64,000 nucleotides of DNA, taken from contig CP089464.1 of the NCBI GenBank assembly GCA_026636295.1, positions 62,001 through 126,000 on the forward strand. Reading direction: 5' to 3'. The position numbers were made by a program, and so were the translations under genes. The notes under the pieces were generated by a model, which made no database searches, was not told the DNA's origin, and was given only the letters and a program-made list of their open reading frames with translations. Shown here piece after piece: positions 53,760-62,263 of the stretch (position 1 is its first letter; every line of letters begins with the position of its first letter). Source of the DNA: Medakamo hakoo. Lineage: Eukaryota > Chlorophyta > Trebouxiophyceae > Coccomyxaceae.

Positions 53760-55151
53760 ATGCCCGAGCAACACAGGCTCCCGCTCGCGTCCCGGCCGGC
53801 CAACACAGCGCCGCTGCCCGCCCGCAGCGGCAAGGTCACCACCGACCCGCCCTCCCGACGGGCCAGCGTCACCAGCGGCGCCGTGCCCCGGCGCACGAGC
53901 GCCACCGCCGCTCGGCGCCCGGCCACGACGTCCGCGGCCGCCGCCGCCGCCGCGTCCGCGCCCGCCTACCTACCCCGCCAGGCCTTGGCGTCCCGGGAAG
54001 CTCGCGCCGCGTTGACCACCCTGGCGCGCGGGCTCCTTGCCCAAGACGAGAACGACGAGGGGGACGCGCACGCATGCAAACCCGCGCGCGGCCGCGCCGA
54101 CGACAGCCACCCCCCGCCCGCCGCTGCTCCTCCCCCGCCACCGGCCGTCACGCCCACGCCCGGCCGGCCGCCGTACCGGACCCGCCCCGTCAGCGCGGGA
54201 CCGTCGCCCTCGCCGGCTGCGGCTGTTCCGGCCCGCCGCCGCCCCGCGACCGCCACTCCCTCGCCCGCCCTTGCGCGCCAGGCCGCGGCTGACGGCGCGG
54301 CCTGGCTCCGCCTGCACACGCCGCCGCCGTCGCCCGGAGCGGGTGTGCCGCCTCCTGCCGTCAGCGGGCCGTCCCCGACGCCAGGCCCGCTGGGCAAAGC
54401 CGCGCGTACCAGCCGCGTCGGCTCGCTCGGGCGGAGCGTGGGCAGCACCAGCGGCAGCGGCGGCGTCGAGCCCTGCGCTGCCGGCGCTGTGATTGCCGGC
54501 CTGCGCGCGTCGGGCGACTCCTGGCGGCCCGGCTTTGCTGAGGCAGCGGAAGCGGCGGCGGCCGAGGTCAGCGCGCGGGCGGCGGCGGCAGCCGCAGCCG
54601 CGGCCGCGGCGCCGGCGCCGGCCGGGCCTCGTGCGCCGCCCCCGCCGCGGCCGGGTGCTGCAGCGCCGCCCCCTCCTCGGTCCGCCGCCGCGCCCGCGCT
54701 ACCACCCCGCCCCTCCGCCTGGGCCCGCTTCCTGTCCGGCATGTGCGCGTGCGCGCGGCCGACCACGAAGGAGGCGGGCGGCGCGGCCCCGCCCCCCTCC
54801 CGCCCCCCTGCGGCCAAGGCGCGCGCGTGGGAGGTGTCTGACCTCGACCCGTCCCGCCGCCCGGGCGCGGCGACGCCGCTCATGGCGCCGGCGGCTGACC
54901 CGCCGCTGCCGGCAGCCGCGTACGGCGGTGCGTCCGTCGACCCGGACACCGGCGTCGCGCCCTTCCTGCGCCGCGGTGCAGGGCGGGCGCCGGGGTGGGC
55001 GCTGCGCCCGGGCACGGCTGGGAGTGGTGGCTGGCGGGCGAGCGGCACGTCCGGGGGCGCGGCGGCGGCCATGACGCCTCGCACGGCCGCGGCTGCCGCA
55101 CGGTGGGCCCCCAAGCGCCGGGCGGGTGGGAGCTACGGCCTCAACCACTGA
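53760..55151 (+). CDS. Ala/Pro-rich low-complexity protein, unknown function
   Basis: One exon encodes 463 residues. No family is recognised. The protein is rich in Ala, Pro, Arg, Ser and Gly and is probably disordered. Possible ordered spots are ALTTLARGLLAQDEN (residues 85-100), SAWARFLSGMCACARP (near 320) and a closing YGGASVDPDTGVAPFLRR. The ATG follows an A run after an untranslated segment. An exon upstream cannot be excluded. Codon composition matches neighbouring genes, and the frame stays open for 1.4 kb, but in DNA this GC-rich that alone is weak evidence. Confidence 0.5.
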   Translation: MPEQHRLPLASRPANTAPLPARSGKVTTDPPSRRASVTSGAVPRRTSATAARRPATTSAAAAAAASAPAYLPRQALASREARAALTTLARGLLAQDENDEGDAHACKPARGRADDSHPPPAAAPPPPPAVTPTPGRPPYRTRPVSAGPSPSPAAAVPARRRPATATPSPALARQAAADGAAWLRLHTPPPSPGAGVPPPAVSGPSPTPGPLGKAARTSRVGSLGRSVGSTSGSGGVEPCAAGAVIAGLRASGDSWRPGFAEAAEAAAAEVSARAAAAAAAAAAAPAPAGPRAPPPPRPGAAAPPPPRSAAAPALPPRPSAWARFLSGMCACARPTTKEAGGAAPPPSRPPAAKARAWEVSDLDPSRRPGAATPLMAPAADPPLPAAAYGGASVDPDTGVAPFLRRGAGRAPGWALRPGTAGSGGWRASGTSGGAAAAMTPRTAAAAARWAPKRRAGGSYGLNH

Positions 55152-55381
55152 GGAGGAGGCGGGAGGCGGGGGGCGGGGGGGTGGGGGGTGGGGGTGGACC
55201 AAGGGGGGGGGGGGCGTGCGCGCGCGACGTGTTCTGTTGTCCTGGGCGAATGGGAGAAAGGGGTGCACACACGCGCGCGCGCACACCGCCCACGCCTCCT
55301 GTCTGCTCGTGTGTCCCCTCTACAAAGGAAGCTCTCTCGACCCGCACACCAAATACAGTCCCCCACCCCCGCCCCCATTGC

Positions 55382-55699
55382 CTACTGCTGACCCGCCCGC
55401 CGTGCCTCAGCCGCCGCCCACCTCCGCTTGCGCGCGCACTCGCTCAGCGCCAGCTCGCTTTTCAGGAAAAACAGGCCAAAGGCGGGCGTGGCGACTAACG
55501 CGGCCCGGCCTGACGGGCCCAGTGCAGCGCGGAAACCTGGGCTCGTGCGCGTGGCGGCCGCGACGGCGAGCCCAGCCAGCGCGGCGCCCGTCGCCGAAGC
55601 GGTCACGCCCGCGACCAGGGCGGCGCGGACGCACGTGTCCTTGGCGGCAGCCCGGCCGCCTGCCACGAGGGCAGACTCATCGTCTTCGGCGGCGGACAT
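55382..55699 (-). CDS. Small membrane protein, possibly ENOD93-like
   Basis: One exon encodes 105 residues. The sequence has an acidic start, an Ala-rich stretch (AALVAGVTASATGAALAGLA), a central RTSPGFRAALGPSGRAALVATPAF and a helix GLFFLKSELALSEC with a basic tail. The layout resembles the early nodulin 93 family of small mitochondrial membrane proteins. That match is from memory and is not strong. It is divergent from UBC9. Confidence 0.5.
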   Translation of the reverse strand: MSAAEDDESALVAGGRAAAKDTCVRAALVAGVTASATGAALAGLAVAAATRTSPGFRAALGPSGRAALVATPAFGLFFLKSELALSECARKRRWAAAEARRAGQQ

Positions 55700-56039
55700 G
55701 CGCGGGACCGTGCCTGGGAGGGCAGGGAGGTCGAGGTCGGACGCAAAGCAGACGGGCGCGCCGTGCGCGTCTTCTCAAACGCGGGCCGGGGGGCGGCCTT
55801 TCCACGCCGCGCGGGCACGGGTATGGTGTTGGGTGGGTCACTCTCCTCCTAGTGCTCCCACAGGAGGGGCGGGTGGGCCGGTCGGGCGGCCGCGTGCGTG
55901 AAGGAAAAAAAAAAAAACTCGGCACTGGAGACACAGACTCGTGTTTGGCGAGAGAGACCGAGCGCGCCTGCGCGCTCGCTGAGGCACTGCACGGCGGCCG
56001 CGCGCGCCCACACCCCACCACCCCACCCCCAACCCCACA
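55700..56039. other. Divergent intergenic region (likely bidirectional promoter)
   Basis: Lies between the ENOD93-like gene (minus) and UBC9 (plus). It has a short A run at 55902-55916. No coding potential is supported. Confidence 0.6.
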
Positions 56040-56908
56040 ATGGCCTCCATCGCCCGCGGTCGCTTAGCTGAGGAGCGTAAAGCCTGGCGGAAAGACAAGC
56101 CGTTTGGCTTCTTCGCCAAGCCGGAGACGGCCGTGGACGGGTGTGTTGTGTTTTTCAATGCGGGGCTTGGCAGGCGGGGCGTGCGGGGGAGAGGGGCTCG
56201 GGTAGGTCGGCCGCCATGCCTGCGGGTGGCCGAGATCCTCGGCCCATCGGAGGACGTGCGTGTGGGCGCCGGGCCTCGTTTCAGCGTCCGCAGGGACTGT
56301 CCCTTCTGCGGCGGCGAGGTCCCCGCGCGCTCGGCCGCTCTGCGCTCACCCCCCACCCCCCTCTCCCTCCACACCCACCCACCCCCGCCACCAGCTCCGT
56401 CGACCTGATGACCTGGAAGTGCGGCATCCCGGGCAAGGCCGACACGGACTGGGCGGGCGGGTACTACCCGCTGACCATGGAGTTTAGCGAGGACTACCCG
56501 GCCAAGCCGCCCAAGGTGTGTGAGCGGGTGGGATGGACGACGCGGGGGTGTGTGGGAGCGAAGAAAACAAAACACGCGCGCGGCAACAACCGTACGCCTC
56601 ACACGGCCCCCTGCCCCCCGTCTCCCTCTCTCTCTCAACCCCGACACCAGGTCAAATTCCCGGCCGGCTTCTTCCACCCCAACGTCTACCCGTCCGGCAC
56701 CGTCTGCCTGTCCATCCTCAACGAGGAGGAAGGCTGGCGGCCGTCCATCACGGTGCGGGCCATCCTGCTGGGCGTGCGCGACCTGCTCGACACGCCCAAC
56801 GACGCGTCGCCCGCCCAGTCCGACGCGTATGTCCTGTTCACCCAGCAGCGGACGGAGTACCGGCGGCGGGTGCGGGAGCAGGCGGCCCGGTACCCCCCGC
56901 CGGCTTGA
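56040..56908 (+). CDS. UBC9: SUMO-conjugating enzyme E2 UBC9 (SCE1)
   Basis: Exons 56040-56140, 56395-56515 and 56651-56908 encode 159 residues, the standard size. UBC9 takes SUMO from the E1 and passes it to lysines in target proteins. The active-site cysteine is in [15 protein letters not shown]. Other UBC9 features are the basic N-terminal helix ([17 protein letters not shown]), which binds SUMO and E1, [15 protein letters not shown] and [21 protein letters not shown]. The splice joins DG to SVDLM at phase 2, matching the family. Both donors are GTGTGT, unlike most introns here. Confidence 0.95.
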
Positions 56909-57051
56909 TTTTGGAGGAGGGGGTGGGTGGGGAGCGCCCTTTTTCTTTCTGTTACACGCACACCGCCAGTTGTTTGTTTTGTGACATGCCCGCACACAGC
57001 GCGCGCAACAAAAAACAAAAAGCGGCCGACTCGCCTCACAGCACACGGCGA

Positions 57052-57054
<3 letters not shown>

Positions 57055-57126
<72 letters not shown>

Positions 57127-57137
57127 CACACACACAG
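57055..57137. repeat. (CA)n microsatellite
   Basis: About 35 uninterrupted CA units (57055-57124), then TG and six more units with one G. It is the longest simple repeat in the window. Confidence 0.95.
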
Positions 57138-57144
57138 ACACTCA

Positions 57145-57168
57145 GCGCGAGGTCCTAGGACCTCGCGC
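57145..57168. repeat. Perfect 24-bp palindrome
   Basis: The 24 bases read the same on both strands (half site GCGCGAGGTCCT). It lies between two convergent genes and just beyond the CA repeat. It could be a protein-binding dyad, an RNA hairpin at 3' ends, or the footprint of a small inverted-repeat insertion. Confidence 0.85.
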
Positions 57169-57259
57169 AATAGGGAAGACACACACAACACAAGGCAGGG
57201 AGGGTGGGTGGGCGGAGGAGGTTATGTCTCATGCAGGGGGGTCGGGCGGCGCGGACCCC

Positions 57260-57726
57260 TCATTTGCCCGCGGCCGCGGAACTCGCGGCGGCGCCGCCGC
57301 CACGGCCACCCCCGGCCGCGGCAGCCGAACTGGCGGCGCCACCGCCACGGCCCGCGGCCGCGGCCGCGGCCGCGGCGGCCGACGACCCGCCCGCGCCGGG
57401 GCGCTGCCACCAGGGAACGCCCCCGCCCCACCAGCGGCCCTGCAGCAGGGCGCGGCCGTTGCTGGACAGAGGGCGGGCTGTGTGGGTGGGTGGGTGGGTG
57501 GGGAGGGTGGGGTGCGCGTGCCTCCGTCCATTGCCCAGGCCTCAGATCGCGCCCGTCGCGGGGGGGTTGCGTGCGCGGGTGGGTTTTGTCTTTCGCCATG
57601 TTTTCGCCACTCCCAAACCCGCCCACCGTCTCCGCCCACAGCACACCCACCTTGGCCCAGGCCGGCCTGGGCCAGCAAGGCGACCAGAGCGACAAGCAGG
57701 GCGAGGAAGGAGCGGGCGGCGGTCAT
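57260..57726 (-). CDS. Small secreted Gly/Ala-rich protein
   Basis: Exons 57726-57651 and 57477-57260 encode 97 residues. A clear signal peptide (SFLALLVALVALLAQAGLG) is followed by SSNGRALLQGRWWGGGVPWWQ and then Ala and Gly-Arg-Gly runs ending in AAAGK. The frame of exon 2 was chosen because the acceptor CCACACAG gives a phase-1 join and a Trp-bearing sequence; a second acceptor 22 bp downstream would give a different, Pro/Arg-rich tail. A cell-wall or extracellular role is inference. No family is recognised. Confidence 0.55.
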
Positions 57727-58162
57727 GGACAAGGGGGTTGGGCGGGGGGCGTGAGAGAGAGCTTTCGGCGCGCGCGGCGAGTTTGGGTTTAGGAGTGGGG
57801 TGAGAGAGCGAATCGCAGCGACCCACCGCCTGGAGGACATGGAAAAAAAAAACAAATCCTTGCCTTCTACACCACAACCGCCCACCCGCCTCACCGCCTC
57901 ACACAAAAATGTTGTTTGCCCACCCCTCGAAGACTAGGGGTTTGCTCCTTTGGACGGGAGGGACGCGCGCCGGGAGAATGCTCCGTTGTGCGCGCGCGCC
58001 CCCCGTCCAAAACTTTATTTGCCCGCTCTCTCTCGAAAACCCTGGCCCGCTATCAAAAAACTTCTGGTTGCGTCGTCCCTCCGTCTGTGCCCGCGTCGGT
58101 CAGTGTGCCCTCGTGCCTCACGCCCCCCCCCACCAGCAGCAGCATAAAAAAAATCGTGCGGA
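57727..58162. other. Intergenic region
   Basis: Promoter side of the small secreted protein and 3' side of the armadillo-type gene, both minus strand. It is less GC-rich than its surroundings around 57990-58080. No RNA gene or ORF could be supported. Confidence 0.55.
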
Positions 58163-59983
58163 TCAAGCGCCCGCCTCCTCGCCGCCCTCCATCCCAGCAT
58201 CCCCGCCGCCGCCCAGGGCGACCAGCGCCCCGAGCGCCGCGCCCCAGATCGCCGACCCGGGCGCGCGCCGGCCGTGGATCGCGGTAAACAGCGGCTCCGC
58301 GCCCGCCCGCTTGGCGTGCAGCGCGTTCGCCTCGCCGGCGGTGACGTACTCAGCCAGGAGCACCGCCGCCGCGTCGGCGGCCGGGTCGGGCGGGCAGGGC
58401 GACCCCGCGCCGGAGCCGGCGGCGTCGGGTTCGGCGGGCGGCGGGCCGGCGTCGGCGTCGGCGCCCGCGCCGCGCCCGCCGTCGCCCCGCCCGCCCGCGC
58501 CCCCGCCCGCCGCCTCGGGCCGGTCCGCGCCGCCCGCCATGTGCACCAGCAGCGGCGTCACCTTGGCCAGCTCGTGCTGGACGGTGCGGTCGGGCGAGGG
58601 CACGGCCGCGGCCCAGAGCAGGCCCACCAGCCAGGTGCCGCGCGGCGACAGGCGGACGCGGGCCAGGCAGCGGACGGCGAGCGGCAGGACGCCGAGCGAG
58701 GCGAGGAACCCGGCCCGGTCGGGGCCGCGCGCGGCGTCCAAGAACAAAAAGGCCAGCGCCTCCTCCACGCCGCCGGCGCCGCCCGACCGCAGGATGGACG
58801 CCAGGGCGGCGGGCGCGCCCCGGGACGCGGCGTCGACCAGGAGGGCCGGGTCGGCCGCGAGGTTGGCCAGGAGGCCGGCCGCGGCCTCCCGCCCCGGCTC
58901 GTCCGCGGCGGTCAGCAGCGCGATGGCCGCCGGCACGGCGCCGGCGCCGCCCACCGCCCGCCGCGCGTCCGGCCCGTGGAAAGCCACGTTGGCCAGCGCC
59001 CGCGCCGCGGCCGCCTTGGCCGGCTCCCGCCCCGGCGAGTAGTCCAGCTGCATGGTGTGGACGAGGAAGCGCAGCGCGCCGGTCGTGCCCGCGAGGACGC
59101 GCGCCGACGCGGCGTCCAGCGCCGCGGCCTGGAGGCGCCGCGCCGCGTAGGCTTGCGACGCCGGGTCTTCCACGCGCCACCACCAGGACAGGGAGCGCAG
59201 GAAGTCGAACAGGTCGCCGTACACGGCCGACGGCGGCGCGCACGGCGGCGGGGTGAGGCCGTGGCAGGACGCGGCGGGCGTCGGCGCGGTGCCGCCGCCC
59301 GGCGCGCCGTTGCCGCCGCCGCCGCTGCCGGTGGGCGCGCCGCCGCCGGTCCCGCCGGGCGCGACGAGCGTGTGGAGCGTGGGCGGGGACGCGGCGGCGG
59401 GAGGCGGGCCGGCGGCGGGCGGTGCGGCGCCACCAGCAGCAGCAGCAGCAGTGGCTGGGTCGCCCCCACCCCCGCCGCCCGCGCCATCCCACCAGCCACC
59501 CGGCCCCGCGCCAGAACCGTGCGAGCCGGTGCGCTGGAGTGGAGGTCCTCCGCCTGCAGGGGCGGGCGCGCCGGCCGCGGCCGCGGGCGCCGGGTCGTCC
59601 TGTGGATGGAGTGGCGGGTCACGGCGTGTTTTTTGTGGTTGGGGTGAGGATGAGGGCGAACGAGGGCGAGCAAGAGGCAGTGCGGTGCGGGAACGTGGCT
59701 TTTTTCGCTCCTTTCGGCCGCGTTTTCCGTCTGGAAACGCCTTGGATCCTCCCAAATCCAGGCGTGTCGGGTGGTCGGCGCCTCGGTGCATCGGGGAGGG
59801 AGGGAGCGGACCGCAGGGCCCGTGGCCGCCCACCACACACCCTAAATAAACGAGGCCGATTCCGGCGCTCGCCTCTTCGCAGCACCGCCTTTGACGCGCG
59901 TGTCGCAAAAAACACTCGACACGCGCGTGCGGGCCCTGCCTCGCACGCCACCCCGCCCAATCCAACCCTGGACTACGCACCAT
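58163..59983 (-). CDS. Armadillo-repeat-like protein
   Basis: The main exon 59599-58163 encodes 478 residues. Residues 1-150 are Gly/Pro/Ala-rich. From VYGDLFDFLRSLSWWWRVEDP on, the protein is a stack of helices with armadillo-type units: AAARALANVAFHGPDARRAV, AAAGLLANLAADPALLV and EALAFLFLDAARGPDRAGFLA. Such scaffolds bind peptides or proteins; the partner is unknown. I propose that the start codon alone forms exon 1 (59983-59981): there ATG is directly followed by GTGCGT, the commonest donor here, and joins GACGAC at an acceptor CCACAG. Other first exons are possible. Confidence 0.65.
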   Translation of the reverse strand: MVRSPGLDWAGWRARQGPHARVECFLRHARQRRCCEEASAGIGLVYLGCVVGGHGPCGPLPPSPMHRGADHPTRLDLGGSKAFPDGKRGRKERKKPRSRTALPLARPRSPSSSPQPQKTRRDPPLHPQDDPAPAAAAGAPAPAGGGPPLQRTGSHGSGAGPGGWWDGAGGGGGGDPATAAAAAGGAAPPAAGPPPAAASPPTLHTLVAPGGTGGGAPTGSGGGGNGAPGGGTAPTPAASCHGLTPPPCAPPSAVYGDLFDFLRSLSWWWRVEDPASQAYAARRLQAAALDAASARVLAGTTGALRFLVHTMQLDYSPGREPAKAAAARALANVAFHGPDARRAVGGAGAVPAAIALLTAADEPGREAAAGLLANLAADPALLVDAASRGAPAALASILRSGGAGGVEEALAFLFLDAARGPDRAGFLASLGVLPLAVRCLARVRLSPRGTWLVGLLWAAAVPSPDRTVQHELAKVTPLLVHMAGGADRPEAAGGGAGGRGDGGRGAGADADAGPPPAEPDAAGSGAGSPCPPDPAADAAAVLLAEYVTAGEANALHAKRAGAEPLFTAIHGRRAPGSAIWGAALGALVALGGGGDAGMEGGEEAGA

Positions 59984-60410
59984 GCCTGGCCGCTCAATCT
60001 GAGATATAGAAAGAATCGTGTCCTGCGCCACAGGCGTCAGGGAAGGGACCGCGAAAAGCCGGTCGTGTACTCGTGCCGTCGCCTCAAGCTTTCTTTCGTT
60101 TTTTCGATCCACCGCCGCCTCAGAAGCACACTCCGCCAGCCCAACCACGCACGGCTGGCAGGCTGGCAGCGCAAGCGTGCGCGGCGTGAAAGCAGGGCAC
60201 GCGGGAGGGCGCCCCTGCGCACGCTTCCGGGGGCGGAAGAGGCAGGGAGAGAAAGCGGTTGTGGCTCACTGCGCGTTTTGGTCGGGCTAGCTGCGCACTG
60301 CGTCGGCGGCCTGGTGCGGCCGCGGGCGGCCAGCCGGGCACCGCCCGCGGCGTTTTGTGTTTTTGACCGGGTGTAGCAAGCCTTGAACGTAACGTGCACT
60401 TTGAAAAAGG
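59984..60410. other. Divergent intergenic region (likely bidirectional promoter)
   Basis: Lies between the armadillo-type gene (minus) and the NSUN6-like gene (plus). It is of mixed composition with an AT-richer patch at 60000-60110. Nothing else is supported. Confidence 0.55.
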
Positions 60411-62213
60411 ATGGGCGCGGCGCCCTCCTCGCGCGCCAGGGCGGCGGCGGCCGATGCGGCCGGGCGAGCAACGTCGCCGCCCGCGCCGCCTGCCATCACC
60501 TGGGACCCGGCCCTGGACGCTTACCTGGCGTCCTGCTTCGGCGCCGACGCCTGGGCCGTCACAAAAGCCGCCCTGGCACGCCCGCCTCCCGCCACGTGCG
60601 TGCGGGCGGCGAAGGTGGGAGAAGGAGGCGGCCAGCCCTCTCCCTCCCGCCCGGCGCCAGCCGCGGTGGACGACGAGGGCGGAGACGCGTTTGCGGCCCG
60701 CCTGGTCGCGGCAGCGGGCCCGGCCGAGGCGGGCCGTTTCACCGTCGAGGCCGTGGATGGGCTGGCCGGGACGGTCCTCATTCGAGCACGGTCACAGGCA
60801 GGCAGCACGCCTCCGCCGCGACCACCACCACCGCCCCCCGTCGGCGCGGTCGTCGTGTCGCGGGCGGCGGGCGAGGCGGTGCTGCTGGGCGCGCCCGCGT
60901 TCGCGCCCGGCGTGCTCGCCACGACCGCCGGCCTGGGACCGGGCGACGCGGTGGAACTCCGCGCCGTGACGGCCGTCAAGGGCGGCCCGCCCGGCCTGAC
61001 GCGCGGGTGCGTCCTGCCCGACGGCACGGCCGCGGCCGCCGTCGCGCCGGCCTTCCTCGGCGTCGGCACGCTCCTCCAGCCGAGGTCCGCGCTCTTTGCC
61101 GGCCCGGGGTCCGGCCCGGCCGTCGCCCTGACGCACCCGGTCCACCCCGCGCCCTCCGGACAGGTCTGGGCCCCGCCCGGGCTTGCTGTCATTCAGCACC
61201 TGGCCTCCGTGGCGGCCGCGACGGCGTTGGGCGTGAAGCCGGGCGCGGTCGTCCTCGACTGCTGCGCCGCGCCTGGCGCCAAGGCGACGCTCCTCGCGTC
61301 CGCCCTGCGCGGCGGGCCCGGCGTCGTCGTCGCCCTGGACAAATCCCGGCCGCGAGTGGCACGCTTGGAGGCCCTGGCGTCCGAAACAGGAGTCGCCGAC
61401 GTCCTGGTGCCCGTCCGCGCGGACGCGACCCGGCTGTGGGCCGGGGTGGGTGGCGGCGGCGCAGAGGTCCGGCCCGACCCGCGGCGGGACGGCGCGGCGG
61501 CCGCCCCGTCCGCCAAGGCGGTCGCCCGCATTGAGCGCAAAGCCAAGCTGGCGGCGGCCTGCGGGCAGCGGTTGTCTGTCAAAGCCGCGGCCGACGCCGC
61601 CGCGGCGGGCGTGGAGGTGGGCGGCGGCGCCGCGCCGCGCCGCGCGCGGCGCGGTGAGGACGGCGGCCCGGCGGCGACCGGGGAGGCCGCGCCCGGCCCG
61701 CCGCCGGCCGCACGGGACGCCGCCGCCTTTGCCCTGGCCGCGCCCGGCCGGTTCACGCACGTCCTCCTGGACGCACCGTGCTCTGGTTTGGGTCTGCGGC
61801 CGCGCCTGGCCCAGCCGCTGACGGCCGCGGACGTCGGCCGGGCGGCGTCATACCAGCGCGCGCTGGTGAGGCAGGCGGTCGCCGCGCTCGCGCCGGGCGG
61901 GGCGCTCCTCTATTCCACCTGCTCCCTGGCGCCCGCCGAAAACGAGGCCGTCGTCGCGGCGGCGTTGGCCACTGGCTTGGTCGACCTCGTCGACGCGGGC
62001 CCGCCCGGCGGAGACACCCCCGCCCGGCTGGGCGGACGGGGGCTGGTGGGCCGGGGCCCGGTCGTCGGCGGGCGCGACGGCCAGACAGAGGCCTGGCTGC
62101 CCGACGACGCCGCGGCTGCCAAAGTCCGCCGCTTCTGGCCTGGGGCGGCGTGTGGCAGGGAGGGCGGGGACACCGTCGGGTTCTTCATGGCCAAGTTTGT
62201 GAGGAGGGAGTAG
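60411..62213 (+). CDS. NSUN6-type tRNA (cytosine-5) methyltransferase with PUA domain
   Basis: One exon encodes 600 residues. The NOL1/NOP2/sun family puts a methyl group on C5 of cytosine in RNA, and NSUN6 targets the acceptor stem of certain tRNAs. A PUA-like domain (VVSRAAGEAVLLGAPAF, GLGPGDAVEL) lies at residues 145-215, inserted as in NSUN6. The methyltransferase has VLDCCAAPGAKATLLA (SAM site, near 283), an acidic VALDKSRPRV, the general cysteine in LDAPCSGLG (near 455) and the catalytic one in YSTCSLAPAENE (near 503). A Lys/Ala/Arg-rich insert of about 90 residues splits the fold (61440-61730). The C-terminal GFFMAKF is typical. Confidence 0.86.
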   Translation: MGAAPSSRARAAAADAAGRATSPPAPPAITWDPALDAYLASCFGADAWAVTKAALARPPPATCVRAAKVGEGGGQPSPSRPAPAAVDDEGGDAFAARLVAAAGPAEAGRFTVEAVDGLAGTVLIRARSQAGSTPPPRPPPPPPVGAVVVSRAAGEAVLLGAPAFAPGVLATTAGLGPGDAVELRAVTAVKGGPPGLTRGCVLPDGTAAAAVAPAFLGVGTLLQPRSALFAGPGSGPAVALTHPVHPAPSGQVWAPPGLAVIQHLASVAAATALGVKPGAVVLDCCAAPGAKATLLASALRGGPGVVVALDKSRPRVARLEALASETGVADVLVPVRADATRLWAGVGGGGAEVRPDPRRDGAAAAPSAKAVARIERKAKLAAACGQRLSVKAAADAAAAGVEVGGGAAPRRARRGEDGGPAATGEAAPGPPPAARDAAAFALAAPGRFTHVLLDAPCSGLGLRPRLAQPLTAADVGRAASYQRALVRQAVAALAPGGALLYSTCSLAPAENEAVVAAALATGLVDLVDAGPPGGDTPARLGGRGLVGRGPVVGGRDGQTEAWLPDDAAAAKVRRFWPGAACGREGGDTVGFFMAKFVRRE

Positions 62214-62240
62214 AGAGACGACACGTGTTTGTTAGCGCAC

Positions 62241-62254
62241 TGTGGGAGACCACA
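62241..62254. repeat. Small GNRA-loop hairpin between convergent genes
   Basis: TGTGG and CCACA pair around GAGA, a GNRA tetraloop. It lies in the 50-bp gap between the NSUN6-like gene and the next minus-strand gene. A 5-bp stem can easily arise by chance. Confidence 0.35.
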
Positions 62255-62263
62255 CCTCGCTTG

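Larger units (their letters stand above)
56909..57259. other. Convergent intergenic region with CA repeat and palindrome
   Basis: The 3' ends of UBC9 (plus) and the small secreted protein (minus) face each other. The gap holds a 70-bp CA repeat and a perfect 24-bp palindrome. Confidence 0.7.

Noticed and set aside
55205-55285. GCGC-rich inverted repeat between the Ala/Pro-rich gene and the ENOD93-like gene
   Set aside because: The arms are alternating GC/GT simple sequence, so pairing is expected from composition alone.
57055-57137. Telomere-like or centromere-like repeat
   Set aside because: It is a plain CA dinucleotide repeat of under 100 bp between two ordinary genes.
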